Assembly: GCA_013365325.1 (NCBI GenBank)
Contig: JABVXV010000005.1
Span: 124,001 to 188,000 of the forward strand
Direction: 5' to 3'
DNA length: 64,000 nucleotides
Origin: Dipetalonema caudispina
Lineage: Eukaryota > Nematoda > Chromadorea > Rhabditida > Onchocercidae
A model generated the notes under the pieces. The model saw only the letters and a program-made list of their open reading frames with translations. It searched no databases and had not been told where the DNA came from. This document shows positions 46,556 through 58,420 of this stretch, piece after piece (the first letter of the stretch is position 1; every line of letters starts with the position of its first letter). The translations under genes were made by a program, and so were the position numbers.

Positions 46556-48325
46556 TTATGATCCCTTGATTTTCGTCCAAGATAAAGAAACCGACTTTTT
46601 TTTAATTCTTTTCCAATGTGGTAGATAAACGGCCAAGAGCTCCCTGGAGCTTGTTGTATCCACTTTGATTTTCGTATTCATGTACAACGGTGGAGGAGCT
46701 GGTTCGATCCGGATACGATCATGAGGCCGTGGCAAAGCCCAGATTTCTTTTGTAGCCAGTAAATCCTAAATATAACTTTAATTTGTTCGAACAAGAATTG
46801 TTTTTATATCTAGATACTAATATCTTACATCACTTCTGAAGTGTTATTACGATTTTTTCTTCTTACCATATCTTGCAGCTTACTGATTTAAAATCATATT
46901 CCTTCTTTAAAATTTCAAAAATAATATTGCTGTGCTCCAGCCTACTGCTATTCGATCATAGAGATTATAAAAATTTTCAGTTTTGAAACAACAGGACACG
47001 TAAAGAAATCCTGTTTCAAATGTGTTTACAACAAGAAGTATATAAAACCAATCAGGAAATTAAAAAGAAAGATACAGAAAATCCTTATCCAGAATGATTT
47101 TCCCAAGAAATGTCAGCAAGTCAGTACTGACATGAACCAAAAAAAAAAAAAAAAAGATTCTCGCAGATGGAACCTACGAGTGAGTCGTCGGGTGGTTCTG
47201 GATGCTCCACTTCTCGCCTTTCTCTTGGTCGTTCATCATCACTACCTCGCATCCAATTTCGACAGAGTGCATACACGCCTTCTCGACGACCACTATCTCG
47301 CAGTGCAAAAGGTTTACCGCGAAGCTCGAAAACCATTCCTAAAAATTGATTTTATATTTCATATATTCCAGAAAAAACACTTATTTTGTTAGAGAGTCTT
47401 CTCACAGATCCAAATTAACGACTATTCCGTCTAAAAAATGAGCCAAACAGAACTTATTCATTCAGTTCTATTATTTAATGCTGACTGTTATGCTCACCGC
47501 AGTAACTGATATAAAAAAAAAATTTCTATATTCCTGAGAAGCAGAATATAATAAACACTAACAGCGACGAAACAACGTTACATTATTATAATTAAAGTAA
47601 CTACTCACGTCGACTTTCACGTCGTAACGATTTCTTTGGACGTTCAAGCAAGTCCCTTTCCATCTCTTCTGGACTGTAAAACAGAAATCCAGGTTAGAAT
47701 AGCTAAATTTAAAGCAAATCAATTCTAATACTGAAATTGCAGTCAAATATTTTGTAATAAATTTTAAATTTCAATCAAAAGCATTCTTTTTTGACACAAG
47801 TATATTTTAACCTTCTTGCTCGATTTCTAGCTTGTATCCCAGTTTGAATCTCACCACTTCGTATTCCATCAAGAAGATGACCAAAACGTGTTCGAGCGAA
47901 TTTCATATCTGGTGATTCGGGCATATCCTTGGCCACTGTCTTCTGCAGAGTGAAAAAGGTAAAGATACCTCAAACATCATTCAATTTTTATAGTTGTATA
48001 TATATATATATATATATATATATACTCCTGTCAATGAACAGTCCAGCATTGGAAAGACTAAGGGAAACAGTGAAAGGCAGGCAGATGTGGCTAAAACATA
48101 AATACTTATTCGTAATTCTAGATTGAATATTGTATAAAAGTTGTCGTGAGATAAAGTGGAAAGTCCAAAAGCAGCAAATTTGGTTTTGTGACGAGAATTA
48201 TTAAAAAGTACCTCTTGCGCGACAGTTGCTTTCCATGGTGAAACACTGGTGCCAGTGGAAGTACTATCTGCGGACTGGTCGCACACGGGAAGCACTATAT
48301 CTTCCGCTCTTCCCAATGATGACAT
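46556..48325 (-). CDS. lin-37: LIN-37-like subunit of the MuvB/DREAM complex
   Basis: LIN37 is a core MuvB subunit; in DREAM it helps repress cell-cycle and germline genes. Exons, high to low: 48325-48212, 47942-47812, 47673-47609, 47338-47178, 46765-46556; phases agree; 226 residues against 246 in human. The diagnostic match is the segment GVYALCRNWMR (human PLYPICRAWMR), preceded by a short basic stretch and followed by acidic text. Two weaker matches follow in the right order: IWALPRP then proline-rich PAPPPLY, and near the end HWKRIKK for the human RWKRIRQ. The N-terminal third has ARTRFGHLLDGIRSG, which I cannot align. The start is supported by an acceptor seven bases upstream and by a poly(A) signal soon after the stop. 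Family call is good; orthology needs a profile search. Confidence 0.8.
47996..48023. repeat. (TA)n dinucleotide repeat in lin-37 intron 1
   Basis: About 14 uninterrupted TA units inside the inferred first intron (48211-47943). Simple repeat, probably variable in length. Confidence 0.9.
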
Positions 48326-48331
48326 CTTATC

Positions 48332-48340
48332 TCTGAAAAG
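48332..48340 (-). promoter_or_regulatory. Probable trans-splice acceptor of lin-37
   Basis: On the - strand ACTTTTCAG ends at 48333, leaving a seven-base leader before the ATG at 48325. This is the usual arrangement for a spliced-leader-capped nematode mRNA. Confidence 0.5.
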
Positions 48341-49574
48341 TTTTCGTACTGATTACATTTCTCTATGATCGAATTTACCACTCATAAAATGGTAAACGCG
48401 CCATTTTATTCCTATTCAAAGTCTACGTAAGTCACAAGCGATTCATTTGAGATTAACAACTTGTATGAGAAGTCTATCTGAGATCTGCACATGCTGCACA
48501 TGAACTGACAACTTCATGCAACCATAACAAATGCACGGAAGTGCAATCAACGATCGCCGAAGGGCAAGAAAATATCCAACAGAGCTTAGTTGAATTTCGC
48601 GGTTCTCGTTGAGGGACACGATGAAACCATTTCATCATTCTGTTCCCAGTGGACAGCATAGTTCGTTTCTCTCATCCGTCTTCTTCTTTCCGATATGTAG
48701 TCCATCTTGTGATCGATGGATCTCTCTGCTAACTTTAATCTCCATCATATGGAACATTCTGGTATTAGGAAAGTTCTGAACGATAGAAATATTAAACATT
48801 TAAAACAAAGAATTTTAACATCAAAATGATGTAGAAAATTGAGCTCATTATTTGCTATCTTATTGAAAGAATATTTAATGATCAACCTTGACAAGAGGAA
48901 AAACAGTAATTTGTTTCCTCAACGATATGCTTGGCCTATCATCTATCATTAAATTTCAAACGAGGAAAAAAAGAATGTAAGTATGCAGGATTTAAAACAA
49001 ACATGCTCCATTTAGTCTTTCTTTCTTCAAAGCTAATAAAAGATATAATTACTTATAGATGGAAGAATACAAAAAAAAAAGCTTGAAATTAATGGGATCT
49101 ATAGTGCTCTCAGTATCCTCTATTGTGACAATGACGTTTGTTGAACGGATATTTGGGTCATCCTCACGCAAACACAGGTTTTTTTAATGATTTAGTAATT
49201 AAAGCATGTAATGTAAAATGAGATGAGAAATATGAGCAAACAGGGACGGACATGAACATTGAATTTGGATGGTTAGTGGACATTATCACATCCATCTATT
49301 CTCTTCTCTTCCCATTATTCAACTACCAGTTATATCTGCCACAACAATCATCATTGCATTGGCAATCGTTATTGTTACTACTGTGGTTGTTGGTCAGTGA
49401 AGGAAACGTGTAAATTAATTAGTGCCGTTGATTCTTTTTTCTTTTCTTTTTTTTTTTTTTTTTTTTTTATATATTCTTCCTCCTCAACATCAGCAGAACA
49501 AAACTTTCCACTTCTGTTATTGTTATTACCTTATCATTTACTGCTCCTTATATTTGACGAATACATCAGCATCA
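48341..49574. other. Divergent spacer between lin-37 and the secreted-protein gene
   Basis: About 1.2 kb that must carry both promoters. It includes a T-rich tract (49432-49470). I recognise no coding exon and no defined promoter motif. Confidence 0.5.
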
Positions 49575-52500
49575 ATGGCAATCCCATCGTTCGTTATTGC
49601 GTTCATCATTTTCACTCTTTCCGCAAATGATATAGGTCAGTGCATCGCATATCATTTTTCCAATTGATCCATAAATATGTGATGAAGGATACAGTCAATG
49701 GAAGAGTTCATTGGCTACTTTGATAGGAAATGAGTTCTGATCATAACTTCGGAGATGATCAGTATATATGTTCAGTTAGGCTAAATTTTGTTTTTGTTTA
49801 CTTATATTGGTGAATCGTTTCATTTTCGTGTCTCTGAGCTTTATTTCTAAAGTTAACGATTGGTTTTATTCTTGCTGACATTTACCTCAATTGGACAAGT
49901 AAGCAATATTCAAGTAAACCAGGCTGGAAACCATAATTGGTTGATTAGAAGTAATTGCTGGCATTAAATGGCTAGCCTGGACTCTCAGAATTCGCAAGTA
50001 ATTTTAGTCTGATTGCATTTCCTGTTTGAGACGATGAACGATAAATGTCGCTCGAATCTACGAACTATTTGAAAAAAGTACACATCCTTTGAGCATCGCA
50101 AATTGTTTTAGGTAGACATTATTAACACAGTTTAATTTTCAGACCTTCTTCTTTAGCAGTTCGTGTCCATTTCCCCTTGTAACAACTTAATGAATTCATT
50201 TTCTTGGATGGAAGGGAACATATTTCTGTTGAGAAATTGTTCCATTTGTTAGCAATTAATCACTTAAAGTTAATTAAATTTCCTTACTTTGTTAAGGAAA
50301 TTGTCCGTTTGTCTGAGCAGTTTCAGAAGCACAATTGTCAGCAATGTTTGGAAATGCAGTACAGGCGGATAATTGCGCCCAATGGACAGCTTGGGGTCCG
50401 TGTATTTGGTTAAAAGGTAATAATCCACGATGGCAACGTTCTTACTTCGATCAGTTGTTACCTGGTAAAAATGGTTGCCGTGAACACATTTTTTTCAAAC
50501 TTTTACGTGAACGTTGGAGTGTGGTAAGTTATGTTCGCATTTATGCATTGCAAACATTTCCTTCTGACTTTAAAGATAAAGATGTTTTAATATGGACGTA
50601 GCATGGCAAACTAAAAAACTTCCAACGATTTAATAATGAATATTATATTCATTGTCAGAAATATTGTCTTCCTTCTATCAGAATATTTATTACCGCACTT
50701 CATAGACTTTCACTTTTTTCAACATCTGCCCACAAATTTATATGTCACTACTTACCATAAGAAGTTTCAACTACTTCATCAACCAACGACAGAGACTGAT
50801 ACGATAGAAATTTAGTTTTTACATCTTAATCCTCAAAGTAGAGTTATCTAGTTATGTAGTTTAGACCACATGATACATCTTTCTTCTCCTCATAACGAAA
50901 TTACTAAAGTCTTTCTTTGAATTGTATGATGAAAATACCGGAAAAAGCCGGACAGGAAATACGAATGGATTCTGCAAGGGAACTTCAAAATTTATTACTT
51001 CATTTGAAAGTAGAATCAGAAATAATTTGAAACATACTTTATTTGTGCATTGAACTGTATTTTGAGGTCACCTTGAAGTTCAGCACCGTGCCTGCGTATT
51101 TGTTATTCATCGCAGATTAAGATCTAATCTTTAAGGATCTATCGAAAGCAGTGAAATATACGTTTAGTAGGTCATTTGTTTAAATTATCATCTGAAAAAA
51201 TTTATTCTCGGCAGAAACTTTTAGGTTGCAGGAGTGAAGTCATAATTAATGAATATTTTGCAAAGTGAAGTTAATTAGGATGATTTTTCAATAACATTGT
51301 TTCGCTTTATCAACTGATGAATAATGAAAAAATGTATCTTTTTTACCAAAACTAATCATTTTAAAATGATCAATTTCTGGTACGATTAAGAAAGATTTAT
51401 TTCGTTTGTCCATCAACATTTTCCTCGATTGTATGTGTCGCAAGGAAATATATCCGAAAGAGTTAAGTTAGTATCACTCAGGCTTGTAATATCATGATAT
51501 AATTCTCTTTCAGAAATCTCCGTGCATATGGTATCATACTCATTACTTTTCCTGAATAACTTCCGTACCTTCTTCAAGAAATAAGTTTAAATAAAGAAAG
51601 AAAATATAGATTAATTGGACTTTAGATCCAGATTTCTACAGTTCAGTCTCTTCATCTTATATTCCACAAATTGAGAAGAATTTTCCCATAACATTTTGAA
51701 ATTGTAACTTGAATCATTGAAGATGTCGCTGAAAGATTTATTTATTTCCCTGCCAACAATGAAACAAATGACAAAACATAAATATAAATGCAAATGACCT
51801 CGAATAGGAATGTAGCGTAACCAAATCAGCCAACGATCGTTACTGCATTTTCTAATACATCGATAATTTTCGAGAAAGCAAATTGTTGCTTATGGCATAA
51901 ATAAAAATATGTGAAATGACGCCATATTTTTCATGATCTTTTTTTGAATATCCCTGATGATTCATGCTGAACAAGTGATCTTATCAATATCATACATTTT
52001 AATTTTTGAAAATTCAATAAATAAACCCTCTGCGACATATAATCACTCCAGAAATGTTATCTCAGAAGCAATATGCATGCTGAAATATGATCTATTTCCT
52101 AGAGATAGCAAATTTTAAAAAAAGAAATTAATTTCTTCTATACGTAGAGAAAGGTTAGTTCCAACTATTTATATTCCATAAGAAATGTCATTGATTTCAT
52201 GCAATGAAATTTGTCTTTAGAAGAAAAATGTTAGTAATAAAAATAGTAAAGTCAAGTTAATGAAAATTACGAAGCTATATATTTAAATCCGTTTGGTAAT
52301 GAAACTAAAATTTTAAAATTCATACGAGGATTTTAAATGCGATGTATTATCAGTAGAAAACCTTTACTTTTTACAATTAAAATGGTCGCAAAATTTAGTA
52401 GTTCATTTTCTTAGTTTGGGGTTGAATGGTCAGATTGGAGCGTTCTTTTTTCTTTTCATCAATTGTAGGTCTTACCTACTAAACATTATTCAATTATTAT

Positions 52501-55500
52501 TTCTAAACTTCAACAAATAGCGCTTTCATTTGGCCAATTGTTATTATGACACAATCCAAAATGACCACGAAATATACTTCCATTTCCTTTCCAACTTTGT
52601 TGTTTGCTGTTGCCAGTTTTGTATTGAAAAATACAAAATTTTGTTAACATTTATGATTACAAACAATGAACATTCTTTTATCATTGAATCAGAAACTTGA
52701 AAAAATGTAATTAATACTTCTCTGAAAATTTAGTACTAATAAGAAGGTAACAATATCATGTTTTATTGTCCATTTCACGATACTTAATTTGAAATAAGCA
52801 GCATGAAGTTAGCTTTAAATCACAATTACACATTCCACTTTCAGCTTATGTCCTTAAAGTGATTGTTGGCTCATATATCTTTCACAAGCCAGGGAATGGG
52901 GATGAAAAGGAAAGAAAGCTTAATCTTCTCACTCATTAATCTTGACAGATTTCAGGCTTTCAATAATTTCTATAATTATCTGCGCGATATTACCATCAGT
53001 CAACAACAATGTGGCCAATGCTCTTATCAACAGAGTTGTGGACGACAGTGTCACCGGCGGTTAGTTTACAGCAGAAGATTGCTATATGTTTGAAAAAATG
53101 GGAACAAATGACAGGTTGCAAGCCCAAATGATATATCTTATTACAAGTGATCATAAATAGGTAAAGAAGCTTAACATGTTCACTGTCTAATTTTAATATT
53201 GAAAATAAAACCTTACTTCTCTTTAGGAAACTTGAAATTCCAATATTTGTTCAGGATTTTGCAAGGAAATTACATTAATAATGTTAATCATTACAACATT
53301 TATAGCAAGCACTCTTAAACTTTAGACATTTGGAAATTTCCAAATAACAATAATCCTTATGATTAAAATTTATTTTTCATCACAAAATACTATTTGATTA
53401 CAGTCGCATCTAAACAAGAAAACATGTGTTTGTAAGACTATCCCTTTACATTTCCCTTTTTGTCTAATCATTGAAACATCCTATAATAGATATTCTTCCC
53501 CTGAGAAATACTTCTAACCATTATTACAACTCAATTTACCATATGAGGCATTTTTTCCACATTTTTCTTTTCTTTTTTCTCGTTCTTCTTTTCAACTGCA
53601 ATCTCATAAATGTTAGTAGAGAAGCATTATATTGGAAATTAATTAGATTTTTTATTCGAATTTTTCGATTCCAGCTATAGAAGTTCAAAATTGAGACTGG
53701 ACGATATTATAATTGATCAGTCTGAGAAGCTCCGAAAATTATCTTACACTCAATTTATAGGAGATAGGCTAAATTATATTTGCACTTAATGTTGTAATAT
53801 GCGAAACAAATTTTACAATTTTCCATTTGAGCTTTTAAGTATTTGAAAAAATTGATGTAAATTTGCCAACTTACGAGCTGTTGCTTGTTTTATCTGCTAA
53901 CAGATGGCAAGTAAACAGTGGATAAAATTTTACGAATCTCTTAAAGCTATTGAAAATTCAAATTTGTGAAATTTGAATACTTTCCTGAAGTGCAGAAATC
54001 ACATAAACGTTGAATTCGATGGATCGTTAAATTTCGGAGCTTTTATCCTACCTTGCGAATGGATACATGACTGCATAATCTATGAACTAATTAATGTATA
54101 TATTTTGAATTCAGTAGAAAAAGAAATCGAATCAAATGAAATTTAGTGGTACAATTGATGTGATCAATCCGCTTTTCGTTGCGGAACGCGTTTGTTTTGG
54201 AGTGGATCAATCGATAGCATGTGAATCGAAGTATGTTGAGGATTGTAAGCATTGGCCAAATCCGAGTATCAAATTGCCCAATGTTACCCATACCATGAAA
54301 GAGATTATCGATAAAATCGATTATCTCAGCTGCATGCCGCAAACAAAGTTTGTTCTTTCTTAATTACTTTTAAAGATAATCCGTTAATATGAACTATCCA
54401 AAAGTCTAATTAACTGTTAGTGCATAACATACCTCTCATAGCAGGCGGAGAGTATTCACTGCTAGTCACTTTCATGCATTTCTTTCAATGCTTTCGGATA
54501 AACAAAGTTGTATTTTCATCAGAAGTGATCTGGAAATATTCATGTTAACCTGATCGATACTTGTTAGTTAATATCAGTAAAAGAAGTACTGAAAAAAGAA
54601 GGAGAGATGAGCGTTCTTATAAAATGTTCTTATAAATGATTATTTAGTGCCCTTAAGCTTATCAGGCTTGATATCTTCATAGTGATAAATAATTGATATT
54701 TTAATCGCCTTCTTTATTTCTGATCACCATTAAATTTCCAGATTTGATCAGTTTCCTTGACTGAATCGGGGATGGTCTGTAATTCACTAACTGTTTTTTA
54801 GTGATGCATCCAAGACTTGAAGTAAAAGCAGTTGTTGAACCATTCCATTTTACAATCTTCGTATGTGCCTAATTCTTTCATCTTACTAAGCTTAAACAAA
54901 TTAATTACCTTGTTAATGATACCTTTATCATTTTTTGAAGGATTTAATCATTGAGCTTCTGAATTACCTTTAATATTCGGATATTATCACTTTAGAAAGC
55001 TATAATTTGGTTCATAAAAAAGTAGTTAGAAAGAGGAGGAAAGAAGCATTGAGTGTAATTTGCATACAACATTATGTATCTCCTACCTTCACAATGATTA
55101 ACAGTGGGTGCATACCCAAATGACACTTTTTCAACCTTTCATTTATATTCATCTGTCTTGCACCATTTTTTTACATTCCTAAAAATTGTGATACAAGCAA
55201 GAAATGCGAGATTGGTTCGTTGAATTGCCCTTTATTTGCATATTGGTTACACATTAGTGCCACATTTATAGAATGAATTCGTTCATTCATTTGTTCACTT
55301 TTTTATTTGTCTTTTCTATTATCACTTTTTTTTGAAACGTATCACTTTTCTGTTTTGAGGATGAGAAAGAGGGAATTTAAAGGAAAATTGCGGGAGGAAA
55401 GAATGGAATGTAAGTGATCAACCAAGTCATTCTGTAGTAATTTCACAGAACACTAAAAATTTGATCTCAAGTTTCAATCTAAAATCCTTGCTTCATTTTC

Positions 55501-56310
55501 TGAATTAGTAGAGGAATATCAGACATTGTAAAGTGATCGGATGATAACGAGTTTATTTTTTTTTATTTCTGCTTCTTCACTCATCATTTTGTACTGATGT
55601 ATGATAAACGCAAAAAGATGATACCACCGTGATCGAAATATGATAATGTTCCGTTAAAATTATAATTCACTGGGAAACATTATCATTGCTTCTTCATCCT
55701 CCATGAGAGATTAACTAATTTTTAAATGTACCGTTTCATTAGATGATATATCTAATTACCGCAGACCTTTAAATTATCGTATACTGAATAACAAGTTTAA
55801 TTGTCGTAGATTAAATCCCAACCGCCTGTATAGCTTTCTCATTTTAGGAAAAATTAATATAAATAATTTTTTCTTAATGTAAAAATTAATATAAATAAAA
55901 TTTTTTAAAGTAAATATAAATGTATGGTAAAATTAGTAAATAGTATGGCTTCATTTTGTTATTTTGAGAAGAAGAAACTTCTTATCAAAAAATAACGCAT
56001 ATATTTGATTGTCATCAAATAATATGGTAGAAATACTTTTGACACCATCTTCTTTCAGGAAACTATAAACTATTTTTGAAATGAACAGTGAGCAACAACT
56101 TCATATTTCATATCTATTTCTTTTACTAGGCCTTTTTAATACATTTACAAAATATACATTCTTTTTAGGCCCGATGGAACTAGCGTATGTCGATGTTGTT
56201 GTCATCCATATACACCACATGCAACAACTATGAAATGTGAATTGAAACCATACTTAAATGTAAACAAACGACAATATCTTTATGAGAAGGTGCAATCTAC
56301 TGCGAACTAA
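49575..56310 (+). CDS. Secreted Cys-rich protein with thrombospondin-1-like segment
   Basis: Not recognised as a named family. Exons: 49575-49635, 50327-50523, 52956-53059, 54147-54347, 56169-56310; all junctions use GT/AG and keep phase; 234 residues. Residues 1-18 (MAIPSFVIAFIIFTLSAN) form a signal peptide with no later membrane helix, so the product is predicted to be secreted. Residues about 37-60 have CAQWTAWGPCIW, the opening of a thrombospondin type 1 repeat, but the usual CSVTCG continuation is missing. Next come CGQC, SCGRQC, a region with CFGV, ACES and DCKHW, and a tight VCRCCC cluster near the end. There are 16 cysteines, an even number suiting disulfide pairing. Introns are long (up to 2.4 kb). 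Could be a nematode-restricted matrix, neuronal or excreted protein; function cannot be inferred. Confidence 0.75.
55849..55898. repeat. 18-base direct repeat, 32-base period
   Basis: AAAAATTAATATAAATAA at 55849-55866 recurs at 55881-55898 inside the last intron of the secreted-protein gene. Local AT-rich duplication. Confidence 0.75.
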
Positions 56311-58420
56311 TTTCCAGAATCCCCTTTCAAATCTTCACAAACAAGCTGCATTATATCATACTTCACTTTGTTGATTTATCAATTTTTGTAAAATTATTAA
56401 ATACATTGATATTCTCCTTCTTTTTTGCAATAACATGGATAATGTAATTCTTACATGTGTTAAGCGTAATCATATCATTCTTTCAAAATGATTACAGACA
56501 GAAGCAGTACTTGAAATTTTTCCAGAAATTAATGCTGTTTAGTCATTGTTCTAAAAAAAAAGTGTTCCAATCAATTTTTTCAAGCAAAAAAAAAAAGCAG
56601 TTGAATAGAATATATATCTGAAAACTTATGGGAAGTTGAAATTCGGGGTGAATTAATTCATTGCAAGGTTACCAATTAAATTAATTGCAGGATTTTATAG
56701 ACATTAGTGATGATAGAATGAATGAGAGAATTTTGGGATATTTTAATGCAAGTTTCTTAGTTCATAAAGGTTTTTTAAAAAGATTTTTTTTTTTGGGAGA
56801 TTTTCCATTGGCATGATTTTAAATACACTGAAACTGGGAGTTCTCTTTTTTCTGGTTGCAGTACTACATTCTTTAAATTTCTTCGGAAACATAATTTTTT
56901 TTATAGTTCGCAATATACCTGTTGACAGTGAGTGCAAAATAGGGTCTTGGGTGGTGATTCAAGCTGCTTTAAAAGGTATACTTCAATCTGAAGCTGTTTT
57001 ATAATCAATGCAAGTCTGTGCCTAAATGGATTGAATTTCAAAGTTTTTTTTTTTTTTCTTTTTTTTTTTTTGATATAACAGCACTTTTGGTTTGGTTTGG
57101 TAGATTGCTTCGAATTTTAATCGATTATAATTTTCGTAAATAAATTCCAAGTAAAGGAGTAGCTGTGTTGTGCGGGTGAAGCCATTGGGAAGCGTTCCTA
57201 CGTCGCTGTACATATGCACCAAACAAAATATTCCGCATTATTGTATGGTACAAGAAAATCACTCGTAATCCATTACGATATAACTGTTGAGGAAAGTTTA
57301 AGGAAGCTTTGGAAAAAATTATTTTGAAAAGCTTATTCGATTTGAATCTAATCTTCTTCGATTTAAATAACTCAATTCATATTGTTAAGTTCTGAGAAGG
57401 AATTGGTAAAAAGGTATCACTACGACGAGATACGAGATATCCATCTGGATTGCCGAAGTACTTCAATCAATTTGAAATGATCAATTTGATGAGTCATTTC
57501 ATGATGATAACCTTCACATCATATCCATGTTAAAGAACCACATCTATTCGTTACAAATTGATGATTTGATTTAAAACAGTATTTACACAGATCTATTCTC
57601 GGGGGTTCTTCTGTGATTTGACTTTTACATTCATAATTATTACTCTCATCAAGTGCAATGGTTGGTTAGTCTGAGTTGGATAGAGTAATGTTATATTTTG
57701 ATAAATTTAATATTTTTTTTTCTTTTCTTTTTATAATTTTATTTCTTTAATAAATTTCTTTAATAAAATGCCTAAATAATTTAACTCTTGGCGGTATCAT
57801 TCATCCAATCGCTATCGCTATGAGTAATGTAGGCATTTATGATGCTTCTGTTAATGAAATTCATTCTTTTGAATGAATGTTTCATTAAGATGGATTAAGA
57901 GATTGCAGACTATCTATTATTCAATGTATTAAAGAAGGAGAAAATTCGACCGATCTACAATTAGTAGCATGAATGGGGAGGAGCAGATGGGGTGGAGAAA
58001 TGTCTTTCAACCAATTTACATCTTCCCTCCCCCTTCTATGGGCTTTTAAAATTCAACGGAGGAAAACCTATCCAATGTGTCCATCTATCTCCTCGTCAAA
58101 ATTTGCTTTTGGAGAGGAAAGAGGAGGAGAAGACAGCAATTGTCTATCATCCCTTTGGGGCTCAAAACTTCTTCATTCATTTTGTTGGGAGAGAGGTGGA
58201 AAGAGACACATCCCTTCTTTGTTTCATTCACTCATATAAGTTCAATTTAAAAATTCTTTAACTCTCACTTACAAACGAACAATATCTTTTGATTCATTAA
58301 AAATGCATCATTTCAGCTATTTTTAATGTCAATTCTAATTTTTGCTTAAAATTGTGAATTTTAGCTTCGAAAAGAGCGACTAATCACTGCTACAAAATTA
58401 GTGATTTATTTTGAGCGGTA
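56311..58420. other. Spacer before the right-edge gene
   Basis: About 2.1 kb. It contains T tracts (57043-57071), a small hairpin at 57851-57888, and a purine-rich, less AT-rich stretch at 57960-58260 that is open in two overlapping frames of 88-89 codons with no recognisable similarity. Probably promoter DNA for the gene starting at 58421. Confidence 0.5.
57851..57888. repeat. Small inverted repeat
   Basis: TTAATGAAATTCATTC and GAATGAATGTTTCATTAA can pair around a TTTT loop with a two-base bulge. Short and AT-rich, so possibly chance. Confidence 0.6.

Noticed and set aside
46690..46720. GGTTCGATCC, resembling a tRNA T-arm box
   Set aside because: It lies inside lin-37 exon 5 on the other strand and no matching A box or cloverleaf could be drawn.
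56813..57004. 63-codon frame with a hydrophobic start after the secreted-protein gene
   Set aside because: Its hydrophobicity comes from T-rich DNA, the frame starts without an acceptor site, and no similarity was recognised.
57973..58261. Two overlapping + strand frames of 88-89 codons
   Set aside because: Both come from one purine-rich, less AT-rich stretch where stops are rare; residue content is not protein-like and no splice context was seen.
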